64,000 bases of DNA from Pythium myriotylum (lineage: Eukaryota; Oomycota; Peronosporomycetes; Pythiales; Pythiaceae): NCBI GenBank assembly GCA_023091665.1, contig JALJCQ010000011.1:62001-126000 (forward strand), given 5' to 3'. Below, one piece after another: positions 21,341-31,634 of this stretch. The notes under the pieces are model-generated. The model was not told the DNA's origin. It saw nothing but the letters and a program-made list of their open reading frames with translations, and searched no databases. Both the position numbers and the translations under genes were made by a program. Each line of letters begins with the position of its first letter. Positions within the stretch are counted from its first letter, which is position 1.

Positions 21341-23556
21341 ATGGCGGAGCAGGTCGATGCTTCTCCAGGAGTGACAACAAGCACAACTAGTGCTGTTCCT
21401 GTTGAGCCACTAGACGGGCCAATTGGGGCAAAAGAAAATCAGTCTCGCGAGTCTTCTCTCTCAGGATTGTCTGCGCGATCTCCTGCCTCCACTGCCATCG
21501 TAGAGATAACGCCAGGTTCTGCTTCGACAGCAACGGGTACATCGTGCAAACAAGTTGGTGTCGCTCCTGGATCGAATACAAGTGTCTCCAGCCCTCGAAC
21601 CCACGACCACGACAGCGCAACGGGACCTGTTCCTTTAACGGCATCATTTAAGCGTAGTCCAGTCCGTGTCGGTTATCTTTTCAAGCAGAGTTCAGGGCCG
21701 TGGAACCGAAAACGCTGGAATCAACGTTGGTTCGTCCTGGACAACGAGACCGGAGTGTTCAAATACTTTCGCCACGAGTCGCTGCCGGAGGCAGTGCCGT
21801 TTCGACAGGACGCCCACGGAGTGATCCATCTCAAGGAGCCTGGCGCATCGCTTGTGATCCAAGGAGACCTCCCACGAAACGTGCCGACGCCGTTTTGTTT
21901 CACGGTGTGTGATCGGAATCGCTCGTTTCTCATTTGTGCAGACACGAACCAAGAATTTCGCGAGTGGACAAGCGCCATCTCAGCAATCCTAAGCCCACGC
22001 AAGTCCAGCACGGTCGAAAGCGTTGCACCAGGAAGACCAACCAAGCGAGCGTCGACTGAGAGTGCCCTTGATACGGCCGTGGCTCTACCGCGATCCGCTC
22101 CACCGACATTAGTAGTAGACACGCTACCTATCCCCAGGCCTATCGTCAGCAAGCGGCTAGCGAGAGAGGTTTCATCAGATGTAGTAGTGGATGTCAGACC
22201 TACGCTTCGTCAAACACTTCAGGCGTTGCTTGTGCTAAACCCACTGGCCGTGGTTATCAGATACGCTAGCATCGAATGGGTGTACGCGTCGCTCTTCGTC
22301 GTGAACATTTTTCTGGTCTGGGTTCTTTGGTTCAAGGAGCAACCTCCTGTTCCAAGAGCTAACCACTTTAGCTTGGAGGATTCCGATGTCACCGAGCTTG
22401 CTTCAGAGGAATCATCAGCAAGCATGGGCTCCCTGCCTCCATGCTCACCGACCCCCAGTGGTACGACGTCTCCCCGCGGCGACTCACCGCGTAAGCAAAC
22501 GCTCCCACGGCTCGAAAAGATACCGTCAGCCAGTTTCCAACCTACCAAGTTCCTCGGTGTCGTTAACGGCACCAAAGCCAAGGCCGGCGAGTCAGTCAAG
22601 ATGTGCCCTCCTGCTCCTGCAGCCTTCGTCAGTGGGTGCTGGACTCAGATCAGTGGAACCCGTTTCCAGGTCCGCCAAGGCCCCAACTATCGCAGAACCA
22701 AGCTCAAGGCGCCATCCGAGGAGAGCCTCCTCGACCTCGTCGCAGTGGACATATATCGGGTAAGTTGCGAGCCCAAGAGCCATTCTCTGATCTTCTGACC
22801 CGTCGAGTCGCAGTCCCCGTCCAAGATCGACAATATTGCAAGCATCATTGATCTAGGTGAACTCAAGCCGGACGTTGGTCCCCTTGACCTCTTCGTTGTC
22901 AACTGCCAAGTCCCGAGCTATCAACCATCCAACCCTCTCTGGGGGGAGAAGCAAGGCAACGGCGAAGGCTTCAACTTCGTTTGCTTCTTTGCGATTCCAC
23001 CAGGGATCCGCGAACAGATCAATCAGCACGAGCCGAGCCAGCAAGCTGTGCGGGTAATGCCGTCATTCCAACATTGTTGCTACGCACAAAGACTCATCAG
23101 TCTGTCGTTGTTGCAGCTTCTCAAGAACTTCATGCAGGACAACAGCTCTGTGGTAAGAACCTGAGCGCACGCATGCCCGTCTCCACCTCTTAGCTGATTC
23201 CTGTCGTGCAGCGTGATCGCTTCAAGGCCATTGGGATCGTCGTGAATCCGCAGGAGCAGAAACTTGGGCGCACGGAGAGGCACTTGCTCGAGACTTACAA
23301 TGGTCAGCCCATCCTCACGCGTCCACAGCATCGCTTCTTCCGCGGTGACGGCTACTTCGAGGTGGACGTCGACGCCCACGAGTTCAACTTCGTCGCACGC
23401 AAGGGCTTGGTCGGAGTTTCCGAACACTTCCGCAACATGGTCGTAGACTTCGGCTATGTCATCGAAGGCCAAGAGGACGCCGAGCTGCCCGAACAAATTC
23501 TCGGCGCCGTGAGGCTCTGCAAAATCGACGTGCGTCAGGCACTCGAAATCGCGTAA
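21341..23556 (+). CDS. PH-TM-EDR2-like lipid-binding protein
   Basis: Four exons (21341-22759, 22814-23053, 23117-23152, 23212-23556) with only phase-0 introns give 679 residues. Exon 3 is just 36 nt. A disordered Ser/Thr-rich N-terminus leads to a PH domain (about 109-220, VGYLFKQSSG...RWFVLDN). A hydrophobic segment lies at about 313-331 (WVYASLFVVNIFLVWVLWF). The C-terminus (about 420-679) is an EDR2_C (DUF1336) domain with FQVRQGPNYRRTK, LFVVNCQVPSY, DRFKAIG, HRFFRGDGYFEVDVDAHEF and the closing VIEGQEDAELPEQILGAVR. In plants EDR2 is a PH-START-DUF1336 protein acting in defence and lipid signalling. Here no clear START domain separates the two, and a membrane segment takes its place. Role inferred: membrane-tethered lipid binding or transfer. 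Confidence 0.88.
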
Positions 23557-23616
23557 GACTTGGTATATTTCTGCAGGAACTATTACTACTAATAGGAGCC
23601 AACTATTACAACCACT

Positions 23617-26411
23617 TCACTCATTGTCGGAGATGGTCGATAGGCGACGGATGAGTGGCGAGGCCATCAGTGTCTGGAGTACGCGTGCTGCTGACGGACG
23701 CAGCTGCGGATCGAACTGAAGACACTCGTGGGCAAGCCGGCGGATCACCTCTGGACACGTGTCGGAGACGGTGGGCCGCAGCTTGCCGACTGCGACTTGT
23801 TGTACTATCATGTGCTCCTCAAGGTTGAGCGACTCGAATGGGATCTTGTGCGTGTCAAGCTCCGTGAGTAGCACGCCTAGAGAGTAAATGTCGGCCAGTT
23901 CACTGTAGTCCTCGCCAAGGATAATCTCCGGAGCAACCCATCGTGCTGTGCCAACGCCGGCAGTCATCGTGTTCTGGATTGTTCGCTCGCGACTCTCACC
24001 AAAATCTGAGAGCTTAGCGCCCTTGCGCTCGTCGATGAGGATGTTGCGCGATTTGATGTCACGATGAATAAGCGCAGGTTGAAGACTGTGTAAATAGAAC
24101 ACAGCCTCGCACACCTGCACGCAGTATGTCGCCTTGTGCTTCTCCCAAGTGAGCTCCCTTGGTGAGCTGCGGCGCAGCACCGTGAGCAAGTCGCCTGAAT
24201 CCATGTACTCAGTCACGATCTGGAGATCAGACTGGTTGTCATCCCAGCAGGCACCGATAAGCGCGAGAATGCGAGGATGAGACAGGCTCGCCAGCAGGTT
24301 GAGCTCCGCAATAAAGTCGCCGACGCTCGATGGGTCAGTCGAGAGCAGCTTCTTGACAGCGACGAGGTCGCGACCGTAGTGCGCGAGCCAAACTTCACCA
24401 AACGCGCCCTTTGCAATCGTGCGCGTGTAGTTGATGTCCTCACTGGAGATGCGCACAACATTCTTGTTGATCTGCGCTCGCTCTCGCTGGCGACTGCCAC
24501 CAACTGCGAGCGATGACGTCCCGCCCGTTGCTGTACCAGTCTGTCGCTCCTCCTGGTACTTACCGATCTCGGCATATACGCTCGAGTTGGCCCCAGTCTT
24601 GCTTGGACGCCCAGCCAAGCTTGGTCGAGACCCGCTTGAGTTGGCCCGAGATGGGCGGTTGCCCTGGACGCTGGATCGTCGACCAGTCGAGGACCCGCGC
24701 ATACGACCGAAGAGGCTGCCCCGAGATTCGCCCGTAGCGCTGGCACCGGTATTGTTGCCTGTGTGGTTGTAGTTTCCTCCCGGAGCGCCGCTGCGCGTGC
24801 CAGAGCCGCCACTTCGTGTGCCTGTGCCGCTGCGGTTGTCCATAACAGCGTCATAGAACTGGGAATTGGTCTTCGAGCGGCGACGGTACACAAGGAAGCC
24901 GCCGACTGCAAGTACAACCACGGCGGCGGCGACAATCCCGATGATTAAACCGAGGTTGCTCGACGAGCTAGACTTAGGCGTTGTTGTCGACCCACTGCCG
25001 TTCGAGGCGTCCGACACGCAGACAACTGCGCCCAACACCGAATCTTCACGCTCGCCAGTCCCGCATGATCCTGGCGCGGCTGAGAACCCGAGGCTGCTGG
25101 TTGCGGACAATCGCTTGAAAAACGAGAACTGGGCGGAGGTCAAAGTGGTCGCCTTGATGTCGTTTCCATCTAGGATGCTGTAACACCAGAGAATAAAATA
25201 TGAGCGGGGGTTGTCGGATATAGCTGTCAACTTCGAACAGTTCGTACACAGTAGTGAGTTTCGTCATGTTGAAGATCGACGTGGGAAACGTTGTGAGCTT
25301 GTTGTTGCCAAGATCCCTGCAAGCACGCGAAGGATCAGTTTCAAGCTCTTTAGAGCAACAGCAAGACTTTCGAACATACAAGAAGGTGAGAGACGGAAGA
25401 ACCCAGTTGAATGAGGTGAGGGCGTTGCCGCGAACGCTGAGAGACGTGAGTCCTTGGATCCCTTTGAAGGTCGTGCTGTCAGCGCTGGGCAACTCGACAA
25501 TGTTGTTGGAAGTAAGGTTCCTGCGTCACGGTTGTCAGTGAGTGTGTTGGTGGTTTCCGCCTCGTACGAAGAAAGTACTCACAGAGTGGTGAGGGATTGC
25601 ATGCTGCGGACGTCATAAGGCACGTCCGTGAGCGCGCAGTTGTCCATGACCCTACAGTTTCATCCACATGAGCACTACCTATTCACGGGCGAGGCGACCG
25701 AAGGAACTCACAGTGTCGAGAGCGTCTTCGGGAGGAAGTTGGTCTGCAGCTGAGCGAGGTTGATGTTGGCCACGGCCCTGAAGCAAAGCACGAGTCAGCA
25801 CGGTTTTTCCACGCCCAGAGAGAGAGAGAGAGAGAGCGACGAAGATGCCGACGTACAGTGAGTTGACGGACTGGGCATTGGCGAAGAAGTTGTTGTCCAA
25901 GACGAGCGTCTTGGTCGAGCCCTTGGGCACGGAGTTGACCGAGGTGAAGCCCGCGATCTGGCTGTGGGACACACAAGCATGAGCAACGTGTTTGACGGGG
26001 GGTCAATGCAATCCCTCGCCGAGCGTACATGGCGTTGGCGAGTTCCGGGACCTGGAGGCCCGAGATGCGCTGCACGGGCGCGACGGGGAAGGTGCCGTTG
26101 GGGTCGCCGACGAAGGCGTCGGTGGCCTCGGGGGTCTTGATGAAGAGCGTCCACTTGCCCGACTGGCCCTGGTAGACGTTGAGGCACTGGTAGGTGCACG
26201 AGGCGTCGTGGGCCTTGCAGGCGTTGCGCGCGGCGGCGGAGCACTTGTCGGCGGCCTTGGTCGGGTACTGGACGCAGCCCTGGTCCTGCGTGACGCAGGC
26301 GTCGCAGGTCGTGAGCACGACCTGGTCGGTCACGGTGCAGTAGCCGCCGGAGGACGAGGAGGCCGCCGAGGCCGAGGCCGCGAGCGAGCCGGCGAGCAGC
26401 ACGAGGCGCAT
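23617..26411 (-). CDS. leucine-rich-repeat receptor-like TKL kinase
   Basis: Seven exons (26411-26029, 25961-25857, 25777-25712, 25651-25583, 25520-25380, 25316-25248, 25177-23617) give 797 residues. All six introns are phase 2, and four middle exons are 66, 69, 69 and 141 nt, i.e. one or two LRR units each (L..N.L..F pattern). A signal peptide (MRLVLLAGSLAASASA) and a Cys-rich extracellular segment precede the LRRs. A TM helix lies at about 354-376 followed by YRRRSK. The kinase domain (about 527-790) has KGAFGEV, VAVKK, HRDIKSRN, DFGESRE and WVAPE, the tyrosine-kinase-like signature seen in oomycete and plant receptor kinases. All catalytic residues are present, so it should be active on Ser/Thr. 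The ligand is unknown. Confidence 0.92.
25818..25839. repeat. (GA)n/(CT)n microsatellite inside an intron
   Basis: Around ten GA units lie in intron 2 of the LRR kinase (25778-25856), forming a CT tract upstream of its 3' splice site on the coding strand. Confidence 0.85.
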
Positions 26412-27247
26412 GGCGGCGAGATGGGGCGAGACGGAAAATGGAACGCGAATGGCCAGGTGGAGCCAGCGAGAGGTCGCGCGAAGGTCGCGCGAAGGTGGCA
26501 CGTATCTCATCCCGAGTGAACCCACGGCCCCGAAATTTTAGAGGCCAGTCACACGGATTCCCTGGATGGGGACAGAAACGGGGCGCGTTTTTTGACCAAC
26601 CGGACGGGCATCTGAGTTGGCGGCGGCGATGCGAGGACGATGCGAAGATGCGAGCGAGCGGAGGCTCACGGGGCTTCCGAGAGGGCGGCGGACGCGCGGG
26701 GCGAAGGGATCTCGCTAGTCGCGCATCGTTCTCACGAGGGCGAGGGGCCAGCGAGAGAGAGAGGGAGAGCGAAGAAGCCACGGGTAGTGACGGCTGGATA
26801 CATGTAGATGGCTGGATGGATGGGATAGATGGGCGTGGGAAGAGACGACTTGCTCCACGGCGAGCCCGTCGCTGGCGGTGATCGCGAGATCGGCTCAGCT
26901 GACGCATTGCACCGAGAATCCAGTGGCAGCGGCGTCGATCAGCCATTGAAGGGTTTAACAGGAGCGAGCGAGCGAGTGAGAGAGAGAGAGAGCTCCATCG
27001 ATAGAGAGAGATGCAGAGAGAGATGAGAGAGAGAGAGAGAGAGAGATGCAGAGAGCACGCGCGCGGCGGCAGAGGAGGCCAGTGCTCGCCCACGGCAGTC
27101 GCCGGGTCGGATCGGCGATGTCACTAAAGTGACTAATCTTATCCGCTCGCCCAATCAGCGCCCACCACCTGGAGTGACCTTCACTATGCAGGGGGGGAGG
27201 ATCGAGCCTCGTGAGGAGCTCCGATCCCCCATTGCCGAATCTTCGCC
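26412..27247. promoter_or_regulatory. divergent promoter region between LRR kinase and GFAT
   Basis: This 836-bp region separates the divergent LRR kinase (minus) and glucosamine-6-phosphate synthase (plus) genes. It must contain both promoters. It is notable for purine-rich GA tracts at about 26747-26769 and 26962-27054. A CCAAT box occurs near 27150. A large minus-strand open frame here (to 27093) is an artefact of the repeats. Confidence 0.5.
26962..27054. repeat. interrupted (GA)n microsatellite
   Basis: Three runs of GAGA repeats broken by short spacers (CTCCATCGATA, ATGCA) cover about 93 bp upstream of the GFAT gene. Such tracts are length-variable and can act as nucleosome-free promoter elements. 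Confidence 0.85.
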
Positions 27248-29428
27248 ATGCTCCGAGCCTCGCTGCGCCGCCTGCCCCTGCGCGCGCTCGCGCCCGCCTC
27301 GGCCCCCGCCGCCGTCGCCGCCTCGCGCCCGTCGCTGCACCGTGCCGTCGTGGCCGTGCGCGCCGCCTCGTCCAAGCGCCTGCTCGCGCGCCCGTCGACG
27401 GCGCTGCCCGCGGCGCTCGCGCAGCAGAGCGACAGCGACCGCGCCTTCGTGCGCTCGGCCGCGCTCCTGCTCGCGCTCGTGGCCTCGGGCGCGCTGCTCG
27501 CGGGCGACGACGCCGCCGACTGCTGCGGCATCGTCGGCGTCGTGGGCAAGAGCGCCGACGCCGCCGAGTTCCTGCTCGAGGGCGTGACCATCCTCATGAA
27601 CCGCGGCTACGACTCGGCCGGCATGTCCACGATGCAGTACAACGAGAACGGCTCGTCCGACATCACGACGACCAAGTTCGCGTCCGTCTCGGGCACGGCC
27701 GACTCGATCCACTTGCTGCGCGCGTCGAAAGAGGCCCACCACGGCAACACGGTCGGCATCGCGCACACGCGATGGGCCACCCACGGCGGCAAGACGGACG
27801 CCAACTCGCACCCGCACTCGGACATGCACGGCCGCGTCTCGGTCATCCACAACGGCACTTTCACCAACTATAACGAGATCAAGCAGGAGCTGCTCAACGA
27901 GGGCATCGTCTTTTCGTCGCAGACCGACACGGAGGTCGCCGCGCAGCTGATCGGCCACCTCATGGGCGAAGGTGCCGACGTGCTTACGGCCACTCGCATC
28001 GCGCTCTCGCGACTGGAAGGCACGTGGGGGCTCTGCGTCATGGCGCGTGACGAGCCGGACAAGATCGTGATCGCGCGTAACGGCTCGCCGCTTTGCATCG
28101 GCTACGGCTCCAATGAGATGTACGTGGCGTCGGAGACGACGGCGTTCAGCCGCTACACAAAGCGCTTCGTCTCACTGCAGGACGGCGAAGTCGCGGTGAT
28201 CAAGGCCGACTCAGCCGAGCTGAACCCTGTGGACGAGAAGGAAGGATTCCTTCAGCGCTTCCCGACGAGCCGACTCGCGACCGCGCCTGATGTCAAGGTG
28301 AGATTGTCGCCAGCGCCGTACCCGCATTGGACGATCCGCGAGATCATGGAGCAGCCCAAAGCCGTGGCCGCAGCGCTGGGCTACGGAGGTCGCGTGTCTG
28401 ACGACCACGTGTATCTGGGCGGTCTCGAGGCCGAGAAGGACCGCATGCTCAAGATCAAGCACCTCATGATCTCGGCTTGCGGCACGTCGCTCTTCGCCAG
28501 CAAGTACGGCGCCAAGCTCATGCGCTCCCTTAACGCATTTGATACGGTGAGCACCGAGGACGCATCCGAGTGTTCGAGCGAACGATTCCCGCGCAAGGAT
28601 GGCGGCTTGCTCGTGGTGTCGCAGTCGGGCGAGACACTTGACGTGACGCGCGTGCTCAAGACGGTTGAAGAGCTGCCCAATGAGCTTCCGACGTTCTCGG
28701 TGGTCAACGCCGTCGGCTCGCTTATCGCTCGAACCACCAAATGCGGTGTGTACTTGAACGCCGGTCGAGAGAATGCCGTTGCGAGCACCAAAGCTTTCGT
28801 CACACAGGTCACGGTCATGGGTCTCATCGCTGCGTGGTTTGCTCAAAACCGCCCAGAGGGCAACCGCTCGAAGATGGACGAGCTGATCCAGGCGATGCAC
28901 CGCCTACCGATTGCCATCGGCATGGCGCTGCGAACGCGTGAGCAGTGCGCTCAGATTGCCGAGTCGCTACTGAAGACAGAGCACCTGTTTGTCTTGGGTA
29001 AGGGCTTCGGTGAGCCGATCGCGTACGAAGGTGCGCTTAAGATCAAGGAGATCACGTACTTGCACGCTGAAGGCTACCCGGGCGGTGCGCTCAAGCATGG
29101 CCCATTCGCACTGATTGAGAACGAGAAGGACGGCAAGTTTGGTGCGACGCCCATCATCCTCATCGTGCTAGATGACGAGCACGCCGACTTCATGAAGACT
29201 GCGGTCGAGGAGGTTCGCGCGCGAGGCGCGAATACGATCGTCATCACGGACCGCCCGTCGCTCGTCAAGGACATTGCGGACACCGTTATCCAGATTCCAT
29301 CGAACGGACCCATGACAGCGCTGCTCGCGTCTGTGCCCCTGCAGCTGATCGCGTATGAGTTGGCGGTGAAGAAGGGCATCAACCCGGACGTGCCACGCAA
29401 CCTCGCTAAGGCTGTGACTGTGGACTAA
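27248..29428 (+). CDS. GFAT: glutamine--fructose-6-phosphate aminotransferase with N-terminal extension
   Basis: An intronless gene encoding 726 residues. The glutaminase domain starts at the Cys92-Cys93 pair (DCCGIVGVVG). Cys93 aligns with the N-terminal catalytic Cys of the family, followed by RGYDSAG, HTRWATHG and HNGTFTNY. Two SIS isomerase lobes follow (ISACGTSLFASKY; SQSGETLDVTRVLK; GGALKHGPFALI), ending DVPRNLAKAVTVD. The reaction is fructose-6-P + Gln to glucosamine-6-P + Glu, the entry to UDP-GlcNAc. Ordinary GFAT exposes this Cys by simply removing Met1. Here about 92 residues precede it: an Arg/Ala/Ser-rich stretch like a mitochondrial presequence, then a hydrophobic segment (about 70-86). 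The enzyme would need proteolytic maturation just before Cys93 to be a normal N-terminal nucleophile hydrolase. Confidence 0.93.
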   Translation: MLRASLRRLPLRALAPASAPAAVAASRPSLHRAVVAVRAASSKRLLARPSTALPAALAQQSDSDRAFVRSAALLLALVASGALLAGDDAADCCGIVGVVGKSADAAEFLLEGVTILMNRGYDSAGMSTMQYNENGSSDITTTKFASVSGTADSIHLLRASKEAHHGNTVGIAHTRWATHGGKTDANSHPHSDMHGRVSVIHNGTFTNYNEIKQELLNEGIVFSSQTDTEVAAQLIGHLMGEGADVLTATRIALSRLEGTWGLCVMARDEPDKIVIARNGSPLCIGYGSNEMYVASETTAFSRYTKRFVSLQDGEVAVIKADSAELNPVDEKEGFLQRFPTSRLATAPDVKVRLSPAPYPHWTIREIMEQPKAVAAALGYGGRVSDDHVYLGGLEAEKDRMLKIKHLMISACGTSLFASKYGAKLMRSLNAFDTVSTEDASECSSERFPRKDGGLLVVSQSGETLDVTRVLKTVEELPNELPTFSVVNAVGSLIARTTKCGVYLNAGRENAVASTKAFVTQVTVMGLIAAWFAQNRPEGNRSKMDELIQAMHRLPIAIGMALRTREQCAQIAESLLKTEHLFVLGKGFGEPIAYEGALKIKEITYLHAEGYPGGALKHGPFALIENEKDGKFGATPIILIVLDDEHADFMKTAVEEVRARGANTIVITDRPSLVKDIADTVIQIPSNGPMTALLASVPLQLIAYELAVKKGINPDVPRNLAKAVTVD

Positions 29429-29538
29429 GACCGTTCCCTGTCAAGGAGAATACCGCTTGTTACTGTTGCCAAATACACAAATCCAAGTTGTTCTGCAGTG
29501 TGTGCTACTCTTGGTGACAAACCTACATCGTGAGATTT

Positions 29539-30778
29539 TCACACGGAAATCTCTTCAACAGATCCGATCAACGAAGGTGGTTCTGCTTGCCTCCGCCCAA
29601 GGTGTTCGTCGATGCCTCTCACCAAACAAGAGAAGTATGGCCCGCTGGCGTTTCGCGCCAGCGACTTGAGCGTGGTTGCGTCGGCCAAATCGTTTCTTCG
29701 GATGAGTGCATGGGACCAGTGGATCAGTGCAACACATGCTGGCGAACAGGCGACGACAAGCTTGATCGAAACAAAGTCTTTCCGGATGCGGTTATTCGAG
29801 TCGTACGGAAAGACATCGTCGATATCGACAAAATCCGTCACAAGTAGACCGTGCGGCTCATCAAGCAGCTCAGACTGCTCCCAGAAGCCTGAATACATGA
29901 GAAGGTTCTTTTCGACCGCGATCGCACCGTCCTCAGTCGTCGCAAGCATTCGAATCTGAGCTGCGTGGATATCGTCCTCGTTGGCGTCGCTCTCGCGAAC
30001 GGTCAAGATCCCAAGTTGTTCAGCGATCCGCATTTCCTGCGTTCGGGTCGATTCTACCATCCCGTCGTAGACGTTCTCGACCGTTGCGGTGTTTTGTCTA
30101 AACTGCGCGACCTCGAAGTGGATGTTAATGTGGTCTCCATTTGCACTGACGAAGTTCTCCAATCGGTTTCTCGGCTCCTGTAAATCCATGCCACGTGTCA
30201 GAGCGAGAACATGCGCGAGAGCTTGCTGCAGCTTGAAGTCTTTCAGGCCAAGCACCAGTCGTTGCCGCTCGTCGAAAGAACGCGGCAGATGGATGTAGCT
30301 GTGGATCGAAGAAATCGACGGCTGCCACTGTCGCAGATATCACCATCACTACTCCAAAATGTGCCCTTCGAAGTGCTTCGTACCATCAAACTGGACTCCA
30401 TGTTAGCGATCGCGACGCTGTTCTCCTGTACGGGCAACTGCAAGAGGGCATTCGACGCCAGTGCATCGAGCAGCGGCAACTGCCGGTCGCGTTGAATCGT
30501 CTTGATCTTCTTGATCTCCTCCAACAAGCTCTCTGCCTCACCGTGCAAAACCTCGAGTTCATCCTACCGCCGATTCATGCACGTCATGCAGCCCGTCATC
30601 GCATTCGCACTCTACGTAACGGTACCTTCCGCACGTAGTACGTGGCCTTGCGCTTCTTCTGGGCAAACGGGGGAGCGCTCGTTTGGTCGGGAAGAGTCGC
30701 TCCCGACCACGAGCCATCGCTGGCCTCGTCGGCACTGCTAGTGGCGATGCTCGTGGACGTCGACGGAGACGACGCCAT
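29539..30778 (-). CDS. oomycete-type coiled-coil protein, unknown function
   Basis: Three exons (30778-30626, 30563-30384, 30327-29539) join to 373 residues. The N-terminus is Ser/Thr-rich, then a basic patch KKRKATYYVRKDELE runs into a coiled coil (EAESLLEEIKKIK), resembling a short bZIP-like dimerisation unit. The remaining 250 residues are globular with no signal peptide or TM segment. This basic-helix-plus-globular layout is what I recall from a large, expanded family of oomycete proteins of unknown function whose C-terminal half is sometimes predicted START-like. That link is from memory and not tested. The acceptor for exon 3 could also lie 6 nt further in, since both AGs keep the frame. 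Confidence 0.72.
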
Positions 30779-30988
30779 TAGAACGCGCGACAACAAGTGA
30801 CGGGCGAGGCAGAAGTCACAGCGTGGCAGGTAGCATCATCACCTGCCATACAAGCCTCTGGTGACCCAGTTGATGATGGTCGATGGATAGTGATGACCAA
30901 GACACCCTTGCGATTGGTAGAAATCAGTATCGTGTTGAAGTATGTTACCAGTTCCTACTAACGGGCTCAACATCCTTGTCGACTCGTG

Positions 30989-31330
30989 TCAGAGCTTGAC
31001 CGGCTTGCCATTCCAACCCCACGTCGAAACATTCTCGACACTGATGAACACGCGCTCGGGCGCGACGTGGAGACGTGTGGTCACCACAGCAGTGAGGTCT
31101 GCTTAGAGGTCTGCCTCGGTCTTGGGCCCAAGGTAGCGTACGTGGATGAAAGCCGTCGGCGAGCTCGAGGTTTTGTCGAAGACAAGCTCCTGGTCCAGCA
31201 TGAGATGGACCATGACATACGCTTCATCACGGCCGAGCGACCCTGAAAGCGTCTGGGAGATGGCAGCTAGAACAGCCTGCTTGTCGACACTTGTGGTCTT
31301 GACGTTGGAGGAGACCGTCACGAAAGGCAT
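30989..31330 (-). pseudogene. MIF/D-dopachrome tautomerase-like gene interrupted by an in-frame stop
   Basis: The first 75 codons (31330-31106) start MPFVTVSSNV, with the catalytic Pro2 of the macrophage migration inhibitory factor superfamily, and contain the EAYVMVHLMLDQ and FIHVRYLG blocks. A TAA stops the frame at 31105-31103. The same frame then continues for 37 codons to 30989 and supplies the missing C-terminal part (LHVAPERVFISVENV, WGWNGKP). The 9-mer GCAGACCTC occurs directly before and after the TAA, so either a 12-bp tandem duplication or a point change could have made the stop. No GT-AG intron removes the stop without losing conserved residues. It could be a pseudogene, a truncated protein, a readthrough case, or an assembly error. 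Confidence 0.7.
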
Positions 31331-31634
31331 AGCTGGACGATGATAATCGCAAAGTGGGAGGGTCTTTGACAGCTCAGGCTCTTGACCGAGATGCTGCAGG
31401 GAATAAACATGATGGCGTGGCGCCTACGACTTCAGCTTGGCTTACTCCAGTCGTCGACTCGGCCGGCACAATCAGATAGGGCGGAGAAGTCTCAGCTTCG
31501 CTCTAGTGACACCTGATTATTCCTTGAACTTGAAGTGGACCTGAGAGTCTCAACGAGGGAGCGATTGACCTTCCACAGCAACTCTCATTCCTCAACTCAC
31601 CACCAACGAAGCAAAACCTCCCCGATACCAAGCC
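31331..31634. other. divergent intergenic region
   Basis: This 304-bp segment lies between the MIF-like locus and the MDR gene and carries the initiator noted below. There is no coding signal. Confidence 0.4.
31583..31601 (+). promoter_or_regulatory. oomycete initiator-like element
   Basis: The CTCATTCCTCAACTC core matches the oomycete Inr-type consensus (GCTCATTYYNCAWTTT). It lies about 35-50 nt before the ATG of the MDR oxidoreductase, the usual spacing for a transcription start in this group. Confidence 0.6.

Noticed and set aside
25795..27093. 432-codon minus-strand open frame
   Set aside because: It reads through GA/CT repeats (LSLSLSLS) and the wrong frame of the LRR kinase first exon.
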